Positions 53,903 through 64,000 of a stretch of DNA of 64,000 bases are shown piece by piece; the first letter of the stretch is position 1, and each line of letters opens with the position of its first letter. Made by a program: the position numbers and the translations under genes. Location: assembly GCF_006439335.1 (NCBI RefSeq), contig NZ_SAWY01000020.1, positions 186,001 to 250,000 on the forward strand, given 5' to 3'. The notes beneath the pieces are model-generated. The model saw only the letters and a program-made list of their open reading frames with translations, searched no databases and had not been told where the DNA came from. The DNA comes from Litorilituus lipolyticus (lineage in GTDB: Bacteria > Pseudomonadota > Gammaproteobacteria > Enterobacterales > Alteromonadaceae).

Positions 53903-54947
53903 AAGAGCCTCCAATATAATTTGGTGCAAGCAGTGAATACTGACTAGGTAGGTCATTGGAAATATTAAAACACTGCAAGGCTTGAGAGGCAGCACCTTTC
54001 AATAAATTGTCTATTGCACAACTCACCACAAGTACATGCTTTTGCTCGTCATATTGCCAGTGAATATCTGCAAATGGGGTATGAGCAACATTATCAATTT
54101 TTGGCCAGGTATTTAGCAATCTTATTAACGCTTTGTCTTGATAAGCATTGATAAAAGCTTGCTCTATTTGCTCGGTCGTTATGTCTTCTTTCAATTGCAA
54201 GGTTACTGTTGAAAGTAAACCGCGCTTATATGGCGCTAAGTGAGGGTTAAAAATAACCTCTGTGCCTGCTTCTTGTGATATTTCTGGTTGGTGTCTGTGC
54301 TTTAAAATATTGTAAGCACCTAAGCTCACTTCATTAAAGTTTGTTGCTAAAGATGCACTTCTTCCTGCACCGCTAACACCACTGATACCGTTAACCACAA
54401 TGAGAGAGTTTTCGAGATAGAATAGATTTTCTGTAATAGGTTTTAATGCAAGTAAACTCGCTGTTGGGTAACAGCCAGGTACAGCCACTAAAGCTGTTTC
54501 TTTGATGGATGACTCATGCCATTCAGCTAAGCCGTATTTAGCTACTTCAAGTGCATCAATATGCGAATGTTCAAAACCATAGTATTTAGGATAATCTTGT
54601 GCATCATTTAGTCTAAAGCCACCCGATAAATCGAATACTTTTACCCCTGCATTAACAAATGCCTGAGCCCAATCAGCACTGAACTCATGAGGAGTGGCAA
54701 AAAAGACACTATCAATAGTGCTTGCATATTCATCAAACCATTGAGAGGAAAAAGATTGCAAGGGTACATCACAAACCCCTTGCCAGCGACCATGTAAATC
54801 GCTGAAAAGTTTCCCCTCGGAGCAACTATTTTCTGAAACGAGAAGGTGTTTAATGGCAACTTTATTATGCTTACAGAGTAAACCTATAAGCTCAGCGCCA
54901 ACGTAACCACTTGCGCCAATAACCGCAACATTATTCAATTGTGACAA
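53895..54947 (-). CDS. argC: N-acetyl-gamma-glutamyl-phosphate reductase
   Basis: A 350-residue NADPH-dependent reductase. The nucleotide loop is VIGASGYVGAELIGLL, and the catalytic Cys is in VAVPGCYPTASLLAL. NGISGVSGAGRSAS and HRHQPEI are conserved. It is first of the argCBFGH(A)-A operon, divergent from argE. Confidence 0.97.
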   Translation of the reverse strand: MSQLNNVAVIGASGYVGAELIGLLCKHNKVAIKHLLVSENSCSEGKLFSDLHGRWQGVCDVPLQSFSSQWFDEYASTIDSVFFATPHEFSADWAQAFVNAGVKVFDLSGGFRLNDAQDYPKYYGFEHSHIDALEVAKYGLAEWHESSIKETALVAVPGCYPTASLLALKPITENLFYLENSLIVVNGISGVSGAGRSASLATNFNEVSLGAYNILKHRHQPEISQEAGTEVIFNPHLAPYKRGLLSTVTLQLKEDITTEQIEQAFINAYQDKALIRLLNTWPKIDNVAHTPFADIHWQYDEQKHVLVVSCAIDNLLKGAASQALQCFNISNDLPSQYSLLAPNYIGGSYE

Positions 54948-55165
54948 ACCTTTTCCCCTACTGATACTTTATGAATCTATCCAAATAACTTAATTTCAAC
55001 ATTAATAACTAACTAATCTAACCCGCTAAAACGTACAGCCTTAAAGCGCTAAATTAAGAAATCATCTATATCGTCGTCGCATTATTTGAAGCTTCACCAT
55101 TTTCGAGTAGCCTTATGAAAGAAGGTTATTTACACTGTAGGAGCAGGTTAACATCAGACGGGTAC

Positions 55166-55186
55166 TTATGCAACTATTTAGCATAA
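55166..55186. promoter_or_regulatory. Palindrome in the argC-argE divergent region (possible ArgR site)
   Basis: TTATGC-N9-GCATAA, about 40 bp before the argE ATG, with an ATTCAAAT half-site just downstream. ArgR boxes are near TNTGAATWWWWATTCANA, so the fit is loose. I call it a palindrome and only suggest ArgR. Confidence 0.3.
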
Positions 55187-55223
55187 CTATTTAAGCTTTT
55201 ATTCAAATTTCGTGGAAATCTAT

Positions 55224-56375
55224 ATGTCGCAATTGCCAAACTTCTCTCAAAGTCTCTCTCAACTCATAGCTTGTTCATCAATAAGTTCTACTCAAGCAAG
55301 TTGGGATCAAGGCAATAAAGAAGTAATACAACTGCTTGCTTATTGGTTTGAGCAACTTGGCTTTGCAGTACAAATTCAGCCTGTTCCCAATACCACTAAT
55401 AAATTCAACATGCTTGCAAAACTTGGTAGTGGTGAAGGCGGGCTATTATTAGCAGGTCATAGTGATACTGTTCCGTTTGATGAAAACAGATGGGAATCAG
55501 ATCCCCATAAAGTGCTCAATCAAGATGATAAATTCTTTGGTCTTGGTACCTGTGATATGAAAGGTTTTTTTGCTTTTATCTTACAAGTCAGTAAAAACCT
55601 CCAAGCAAAGCAATTAAAAAAACCTCTTTATGTGCTAGCAACTGCTGACGAAGAAACCACAATGGCTGGTGCACGATTCTTTGCCAATAGCCAAGAAATT
55701 AAACCTGACGTTGCCGTCATTGGCGAACCAACAAACCTCGTGCCAGTAGTAATGCATAAAGGACATATGTCGCACAAAATTAGCGTACAAGGTAAATCAG
55801 GTCATTCAAGTAAGCCAAACTTAGGCATTAACGCCATCGAAATTATGCATCAAGTGATTGGCGCATTAATTGAGTTACAAAAGCAATTCAATACAAACTT
55901 TAATAATGATGCATTTGACGTTCCTGCTCCCACATTAAATATGGGAGCAATATCTGGTGGTGACAATGCCAATAGAATATGTGGTCATTGCCACTTAGAT
56001 TTGGATTTACGATCTCTTCCAGGAATGAGTGATGATGAATTACTTGCTTGGTTAAGTGATGCACTAAAACCTATTGCTGAAAAGTACCCTGGTAGAATAA
56101 GCTTCAAAGAGCTGCATCCCAGCTCGCCTAGTTTTGAGCAAGAAAAGCCAAGTAGTTTAATTGATGTAGCCGAAGAGATTAGTGGTCATAGTTGTTGTGC
56201 AGTAAACTACGCAACCGAAGCGCCTTTCATTCAGAAATTAGGTTGCCAAACTATCGTTATGGGCCCTGGTTCCATTAACCAAGCTCACCAACCTAATGAA
56301 TTTTTAGCACATAGTGAAATTGATAAAACAACAAAAGTATTAACGCAATTAATACAGCACTATTGTTTAAAATAA
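55224..56375 (+). CDS. argE: Acetylornithine deacetylase
   Basis: A 383-residue zinc peptidase of the M20 family releasing ornithine from N-acetylornithine. LLAGHSDTVPFD (zinc His and Asp), GLGTCDMKGFFAF, ATADEETTMAGA (catalytic Glu-Glu) and the late His in MGPGSINQAHQPNE are present. A GTG at 55212 is in frame, but ATG 55224 is the better start. Divergent from argC, the argECBH arrangement. Confidence 0.95.
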   Translation: MSQLPNFSQSLSQLIACSSISSTQASWDQGNKEVIQLLAYWFEQLGFAVQIQPVPNTTNKFNMLAKLGSGEGGLLLAGHSDTVPFDENRWESDPHKVLNQDDKFFGLGTCDMKGFFAFILQVSKNLQAKQLKKPLYVLATADEETTMAGARFFANSQEIKPDVAVIGEPTNLVPVVMHKGHMSHKISVQGKSGHSSKPNLGINAIEIMHQVIGALIELQKQFNTNFNNDAFDVPAPTLNMGAISGGDNANRICGHCHLDLDLRSLPGMSDDELLAWLSDALKPIAEKYPGRISFKELHPSSPSFEQEKPSSLIDVAEEISGHSCCAVNYATEAPFIQKLGCQTIVMGPGSINQAHQPNEFLAHSEIDKTTKVLTQLIQHYCLK

Positions 56376-56453
56376 TCATTGCTTGAAATAATTTCTTCGT
56401 AATTGATAATTTTTTGTAGCTCGTTATTTACTCAACTAAACGGTAATATTGAG

Positions 56454-57839
56454 CTACAAAGATTTCTCTACTTTATTCCACAATTTCTGATTCGCTTTTA
56501 CCGAAAAGAATTCATTGGCATGCCAACAGCGTGGCAATAAATCTAGCTCTTTGCGTTCTTGAAAGTTTGAAGTTAGCAGTTCTAGTATCTCATGTAACCG
56601 TTCTTTACTGAGCTTAGCTAGCTTTTTAGCAGTTTGAGTAAAATATAAGTTGCTTTGCTTTGTGACGGTAATATTTTGACCATAGCCAATAAAGGAGAGC
56701 TTTCGAGTCGCCATTCGACAAATAGGGTGCTCTGGGTGTTTAGGATAAAAGCTATTTACTATACCGTATTCGTAACAATCGCCTTGCTCACCAAAGTCAT
56801 CTATAGGCATGTAAACTATACCGTAACCTTGAGGGAACATACCGGTAATTTGATAAAGTGCATCAACTACAGTTTTTGAACAAGCGCCTATTTCAGCATT
56901 CTTATTTAACACCTGAAATACCTGAGGCAGTAGTTTGTAATTATAACTGTCTTTTGTCGACATGATAATCGAAGTATATATTTGTGGTACTTTTAATAAG
57001 TTGCCAACACTGTTTTTAGGGTTAACACTTGTTTTCAATAACTTCTTAATGAAATCTGACTTTTCCTGCTCATCGACTAAAAACTTATCTCGCTCTGATT
57101 TGGTGTTACCGACAAAAATTGGCGTACCAAGCCCTTGCATGAAATATTTTAACGTTTCACGGTAGTTAATTTGCAATAACTCTTTTCGCTGCTCAACATC
57201 GAGTACTCTAAACGGATTTTCTTTGCCATCTTTTCCACAAAGAATTTCTTGAGATTTTGGATGATAGTTGCCGATATCCTGAAGCAATGCTGCCATAATA
57301 ATGGGCACTTTCACTTGATGCACGAATTCTTGATACTTTTCAGGATCACTTTTCGCTAAAGCACAATACTCTGCAGAACTTAACCCTTCTGTGAAGGTCA
57401 ATATATTTCGTTCTTGTATTTTATTGTCTAACACTAAGCGATCAAGCAAGCGTAAACAGAGAATAGCTTTATATAGGGATTTACAGGTTTCGTTATTAAG
57501 AGCGACTTTTTTACCTTCTGTCGGGCTTATCAGTTGAATAGTCCCTAGAAATTGCGCTGAACGCCTATTGGTTTCTTCGAAGGTATCCGCTTCAGCCAAC
57601 TCCAGGATATCCAAACATATTTTTAATAAATTTGAATGTCTGTCTGTTTGTTCGAGGCGCAAAAGTTCTTTTTCATTTTCAGAAAGCACCTCATTAGATG
57701 GTCTAAATTCATCATGCTCAAAAAAACAAATAGCCCTATCAAGTACAGAATCTTTTTGACTACTACGACCATAAATTCTATCAATAAGTTGATGAACCTG
57801 CCGAGTATAATGCGTTTGTGTTGGAGAGTCGTTAGCCAT
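56454..57839 (-). CDS. Uncharacterised 461-aa protein with a degenerate HD-like stretch
   Basis: I do not recognise a named family. It is soluble and mostly helical, without signal peptide or membrane segments. At about residues 178-198 IIMAALLQDIGNYHPKSQEI resembles the HD-GYP core (LLHDIGK) but the first His is replaced by Gln, so a working metal site is doubtful. It lies between argE (convergent) and metF (same strand, upstream of it), separated from metF by a terminator, and so is probably its own transcription unit. ATG 57839 is supported by position only. It may be a stress or signalling protein; this is a guess. Confidence 0.65.
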   Translation of the reverse strand: MANDSPTQTHYTRQVHQLIDRIYGRSSQKDSVLDRAICFFEHDEFRPSNEVLSENEKELLRLEQTDRHSNLLKICLDILELAEADTFEETNRRSAQFLGTIQLISPTEGKKVALNNETCKSLYKAILCLRLLDRLVLDNKIQERNILTFTEGLSSAEYCALAKSDPEKYQEFVHQVKVPIIMAALLQDIGNYHPKSQEILCGKDGKENPFRVLDVEQRKELLQINYRETLKYFMQGLGTPIFVGNTKSERDKFLVDEQEKSDFIKKLLKTSVNPKNSVGNLLKVPQIYTSIIMSTKDSYNYKLLPQVFQVLNKNAEIGACSKTVVDALYQITGMFPQGYGIVYMPIDDFGEQGDCYEYGIVNSFYPKHPEHPICRMATRKLSFIGYGQNITVTKQSNLYFTQTAKKLAKLSKERLHEILELLTSNFQERKELDLLPRCWHANEFFSVKANQKLWNKVEKSL

Positions 57840-57896
57840 TACTTCTTGTAGTTAGTATACAAACTAAATATGTACTAATAATGCTAGCAAAAAATG

Positions 57897-57930
57897 GGAA
57901 AAGCAATAGCCAAATAAATGGCTATTGCAA
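57897..57930 (-). terminator. Terminator of the metBLF operon
   Basis: GCAATAGCCA (57903-57912) pairs with TGGCTATTGC (57919-57928) around AATAAA. On the minus strand the stem is followed by TTTT. It lies 13 bp after the metF stop. Confidence 0.8.
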
Positions 57931-57941
57931 AGTTTTCAAGG

Positions 57942-61345
<3,404 letters not shown>

Positions 61346-61358
61346 TTTATTCCCTTAC

Positions 61359-62519
61359 CTACTGCTGCTGACTGACGGCTAAACCGTGATTTAAATCGGC
61401 AATAATATCATCAATATCTTCTATGCCGACAGAAATACGAACAAGTGACTGTGTAATCCCCGCCTCCAACTGTGCTTCAATTTCCATTCCTGCATGGGTC
61501 ATAGTTGACGGATGACTAATTAAACTCTCAACACCGCCCAATGATTGGGCTAGGGTAAACAGTTTCAAGTTGGCAAATAATTTTTTAACTGCTTCAACAC
61601 CACCATTGATTTCAAAACTTAACATTGAACCAAAACCTGCTTGTTGTTGCTTAGCAATATCATGTCCAGGATGGTCTTCAAAGCCTGGAAAATACACTGA
61701 AGAAATTGCACTATGATTTTTTAAGAACGCCGCGACTTTTTCGGCATTTTCCTGATGCTGTTTCATACGAACGGGTAAAGTTTTTAAACCACGTAAAGCC
61801 AAAAAACTATCAAATGCACTGCCGGTTATACCGATACAGTTTGCCCACCATGCAAGCTCTTCTCCTAAAGCCTTATCTTTAGTCACCAACACACCACCTA
61901 CAACATCACTGTGACCATTAATGTACTTTGTTGTTGAATGAAAAACGATATCTGCACCTAAAAGCAATGGCTGCTGCAATGCGGGTGATAAAAAAGTATT
62001 GTCAACTGCAACCAAAGCACCTGCTTCATGGCAAGCCTTAGTTACTTCAGCAATATCGACAATTCGTAATAGAGGATTACTTGGTGTTTCAACTAACACC
62101 AATTTAGGGTTATTTGCTAAAGCCTTAGTTAATGCAGCGCTATCATTTTGATCAACAACAATCAGCTTAAATTGACCACGTTTTGCAAGATGTGTGAAAA
62201 GTCTATAACTGCCACCATAACAATCATGAGGAATAACAACAGTATCGTCCATTGATAATAATTGACAAATTAAGTGAACTGCAGCCATACCTGTACTTGT
62301 GACAATACCAACAGCACCTTGTTCTAATTCAGCAATAACTTCAGCAAAAGTCGCTCGCGTAGGGTTTCCTGTTCTAGAATAATCAAATTCACGCTTCTCA
62401 TTAAAGCCTTTAAGCGAATAAGTACTAGATAAATGAATAGGCGCGACAACAGCACCATGATGCTCGTCTGTATTTATACCTGCTCTAACTGCCGAAGTTG
62501 CTATTTTGTTAGTCGACAT
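61359..62519 (-). CDS. metB: Cystathionine gamma-synthase
   Basis: A 386-residue PLP enzyme joining O-succinylhomoserine and cysteine. SRTGNPTRATFAEVIAELE, the PLP lysine in FHSTTKYINGHSDVVGG, and the ending SLVRISVGIEDIDDIIADL mark the Cys/Met metabolism family; the gene context selects MetB. ATG 62519 has GGAGAG directly upstream; the GTG at 62531 would lie within that ribosome binding site. First gene of metBLF, divergent from metJ across MetJ boxes. Confidence 0.94.
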   Translation of the reverse strand: MSTNKIATSAVRAGINTDEHHGAVVAPIHLSSTYSLKGFNEKREFDYSRTGNPTRATFAEVIAELEQGAVGIVTSTGMAAVHLICQLLSMDDTVVIPHDCYGGSYRLFTHLAKRGQFKLIVVDQNDSAALTKALANNPKLVLVETPSNPLLRIVDIAEVTKACHEAGALVAVDNTFLSPALQQPLLLGADIVFHSTTKYINGHSDVVGGVLVTKDKALGEELAWWANCIGITGSAFDSFLALRGLKTLPVRMKQHQENAEKVAAFLKNHSAISSVYFPGFEDHPGHDIAKQQQAGFGSMLSFEINGGVEAVKKLFANLKLFTLAQSLGGVESLISHPSTMTHAGMEIEAQLEAGITQSLVRISVGIEDIDDIIADLNHGLAVSQQQ

Positions 62520-62572
62520 GTTGCTCTCCACTTATCTAATTCTGTTCAGTGATTACGAATAAAAGTCCAAAA

Positions 62573-62604
62573 TCACGTCTAGATGTTTGGACGTCTATAA
62601 CTCT
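62573..62604. promoter_or_regulatory. Tandem MetJ boxes (metB side)
   Basis: Four head-to-tail 8-mers, TCACGTCT, AGATGTTT, GGACGTCT and ATAACTCT, each approximate AGACGTCT met box. They lie 54-85 bp from the metB ATG, in the metB-metJ divergent region. Confidence 0.85.
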
Positions 62605-62636
62605 AAACGGTTTGGCTATTAGGGTCAAGATATTTT

Positions 62637-62652
62637 AGACTTCTAAACTTCT
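62637..62652. promoter_or_regulatory. Second pair of MetJ boxes (metJ side)
   Basis: AGACTTCT followed directly by AAACTTCT, two more met-box-like 8-mers, about 85-100 bp before the metJ ATG. They are separated from the first group by 32 bp, allowing MetJ to control both directions. Confidence 0.65.
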
Positions 62653-62737
62653 ACTTGACTCACTTTGTTCACAAGGTAAAATCTACATTTGAGATTATAA
62701 GTTATTACAATACACACTAAAAAATAGAGGAATATCC

Positions 62738-63067
62738 ATGGCTAAGTGGAATGGCGAATATATAAATCCCTATGCCGAGCATGGTAAGAAAAGCGAGCAA
62801 GTTAAAAAGATCACCGTTTCTATCCCTTTACGTGTATTAAAAGTATTAACAGATGAGCGCACAAGACGCCAAGTTAATAATCTTCGCCATGCAACAAACA
62901 GTGAATTGTTGTGCGAAGCTTTTTTACATGCTTTTACCGGTCAACCGTTACCTGACGATGAAGATTTAGCTAAAGATAATGATGAAAAACTGCCTGCCAG
63001 TGTTCGTCGCTTACTTGAAGCGCAAGGCATTACTGATTTTAGCGCTTATGAATCTGAAGACGATTAA
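62738..63067 (+). CDS. metJ: Methionine repressor
   Basis: A 109-residue ribbon-helix-helix repressor using AdoMet as co-repressor. The N-terminal [20 protein letters not shown], the DNA-binding strand [29 protein letters not shown] and the C-terminal helix with [15 protein letters not shown] match E. coli MetJ (105). It is divergent from metB, with met boxes between them, so it represses itself and metBLF. Confidence 0.97.
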   Translation: MAKWNGEYINPYAEHGKKSEQVKKITVSIPLRVLKVLTDERTRRQVNNLRHATNSELLCEAFLHAFTGQPLPDDEDLAKDNDEKLPASVRRLLEAQGITDFSAYESEDD

Positions 63068-63103
63068 CGCCACACTTTAATTCATTTTTAAATGATTACC
63101 TAT

Positions 63104-63152
63104 AAACCGTGACAATCCGCGTTTTAGCAAAGCTGATTAACACGGTTTTTTT
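63104..63152 (+). terminator. Terminator after metJ
   Basis: AAACCGTG and CACGGTTT form the base of the stem, with AATC and GATT continuing it around a long loop, and the stem ends in TTTTTTT. The large loop makes the call moderate. Confidence 0.6.
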
Positions 63153-63255
63153 ATTTCGATTATCGGTTACTACTATATTAACTACGCTTATTGATGGTAG
63201 TATTTTAATTATACTGTTAACAGAAAAGTAACATGTCATCATTAGGGACACATCA

Positions 63256-63903
63256 ATGAAAACTCAACATATTTTCGTTATTTTATTCGTGCTCAGCCTC
63301 AGCGCATGTCAATCAGCCTATTACTCAGCCATGGAAACAGTTGGGCAACATAAGCGCGACATTATGTTAGACCGAGTCGAGAATGCACAAGATGCGCAAA
63401 AAGATGCGCAACAGCAGTTTAAATCAGCACTTGAGCAACTTTCAGAACTCATTACCTATGATGGTGGTGATCTTGCTGAGCAATATGAAGCAACTAAAGA
63501 GCAGTACGATGCGAGTAAAGAAGCATCAGAAGAAGTAGCTCAAAGAATTACCAGTATTGAAGATGTCGCAGAAGCTCTCTTTGATGAGTGGCAAGATGAA
63601 ATTGAGCAATACAGTAGTAATTCACTTCGACGTCAAAGCCAATCAAAGCTTAAAGATACACAACGAAAGTACCGATCTTTAATCAAGTCTATGCATAGAG
63701 CACAAGACAAAATGTCACCTGTGCTTGCAGCTCTAAAAGACAATACTCTGTACTTAAAGCATAACCTCAATGCTCGTGCCATTGGTGCTTTACAGGGAGA
63801 ATACAAAAGCATTAAACGTGATGTTGAAGTATTAATAAAAGAGATGAATGTTGCTATTAATCAATCAGAAGAATTCATCGAATTACTTCAAGTTGAGCAA
63901 TAG
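63256..63903 (+). CDS. DUF2959 lipoprotein
   Basis: A 215-residue protein with a lipobox (LVLSLSAC, Cys18) and the DUF2959 start QSAYYSAMETVGQHKRDIMLDRV. The rest is nearly all charged helix, with long coiled-coil character. It is probably anchored in the outer membrane facing the periplasm. Function is unknown for the family. The next gene begins 34 bp later on the same strand. Confidence 0.9.
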   Translation: MKTQHIFVILFVLSLSACQSAYYSAMETVGQHKRDIMLDRVENAQDAQKDAQQQFKSALEQLSELITYDGGDLAEQYEATKEQYDASKEASEEVAQRITSIEDVAEALFDEWQDEIEQYSSNSLRRQSQSKLKDTQRKYRSLIKSMHRAQDKMSPVLAALKDNTLYLKHNLNARAIGALQGEYKSIKRDVEVLIKEMNVAINQSEEFIELLQVEQ

Positions 63904-63937
63904 CATAAACTACAAAATTATCGCATAGGGTTATACG

Positions 63938-64000
63938 ATGTCTTCTACTGATAGCGCTCAAAAAGTACTTGAGCAGCCTAGCTTATTATTAAAGGATGAA
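63938..64000 (+). CDS. Start of a gene cut by the window end
   Basis: ATG 63938 with AGGG 7 nt upstream opens 21 codons (MSSTDSAQKVLEQPSLLLKD, then E) without a stop. Too short to name. It may be co-transcribed with the DUF2959 gene. Confidence 0.6.
   Translation, partial: MSSTDSAQKVLEQPSLLLKDE

Noticed and set aside
54969-54986. Half ArgR box TATGAAT before argC
   Set aside because: Only one half matches the consensus; the second arm is absent, so I did not list it as a site.
56413-56460. Inverted repeat TTTGTAGCTC / GAGCTACAAA around the stop of the 461-residue protein gene
   Set aside because: The loop is 28 bases and the run after the stem is A on the minus strand, so it is not an intrinsic terminator.

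Overview
The window reads as one AT-rich chromosomal stretch of a marine gammaproteobacterium of the order Alteromonadales, most like Colwelliaceae (Colwellia/Thalassotalea type). The evidence is the gene orders: rpe-trpS near dam-damX-aroB-aroK, then pilQPONM divergent from a class A PBP, then argA-argH(A)-argG-argF-argB-argC divergent from argE, then metF-metL-metB divergent from metJ. PEP-CTERM proteins, two TonB-dependent receptors, a TorF-type porin and DUF2970/DUF2959 proteins fit the same group. The assignment is inference from gene content only. I saw no rRNA, tRNA, insertion sequence, integrase or CRISPR array.

Layout. 1-8.3 kb: the 3' end of a siroheme-synthase-like gene, two PEP-CTERM secreted proteins, a LysE exporter, a long RluA-type pseudouridine synthase, gamma-glutamyltransferase, an ECF sigma factor with a membrane partner, and a small predicted secreted peptide too short for usual gene calling. 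8.3-13.3 kb: a complete arginine-to-spermidine cluster. speB-speA (agmatine route) is divergent from speE and an AdoMet decarboxylase of the eukaryotic (class 2) type, with a perfect palindrome over the likely speBA promoter. 13.3-21.9 kb: a sigma-54 two-component system with a MacB/FtsX-like ABC exporter and HlyD adaptor. It lies between an intact YjbR/MmcQ gene and a decayed direct copy of that gene's 3' end, and is preceded by a good sigma-54 promoter and an enhancer-like dyad.

22-29.7 kb: a probable metal (copper) acquisition region. An OprC-like Met-rich TonB receptor and a second TonB receptor each carry the same 17-bp dyad upstream. The second receptor is translationally coupled to a cysteine-bearing beta-propeller protein and a CPPC thioredoxin-like protein. 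A class D beta-lactamase follows. 29.8-32.2 kb: a periplasmic trypsin-like protease overlapping a membrane FHA protein. 32.2-47.5 kb: housekeeping genes (trpS, rpe, dam, damX, aroB, aroK), type IV pilus assembly (pilMNOPQ) and PBP1A. 47.5-63 kb: arginine biosynthesis, including a full argA plus an argH-GNAT fusion, and the methionine genes under visible MetJ boxes. The window ends with a DUF2959 lipoprotein and the start of another gene.

The best candidates for undescribed biology are the dyad-linked TonB receptor/propeller/thioredoxin region, the protease-FHA pair, the sigma-54 exporter locus with its duplicated flank, and the class 2 AdoMet decarboxylase with an active-site substitution.
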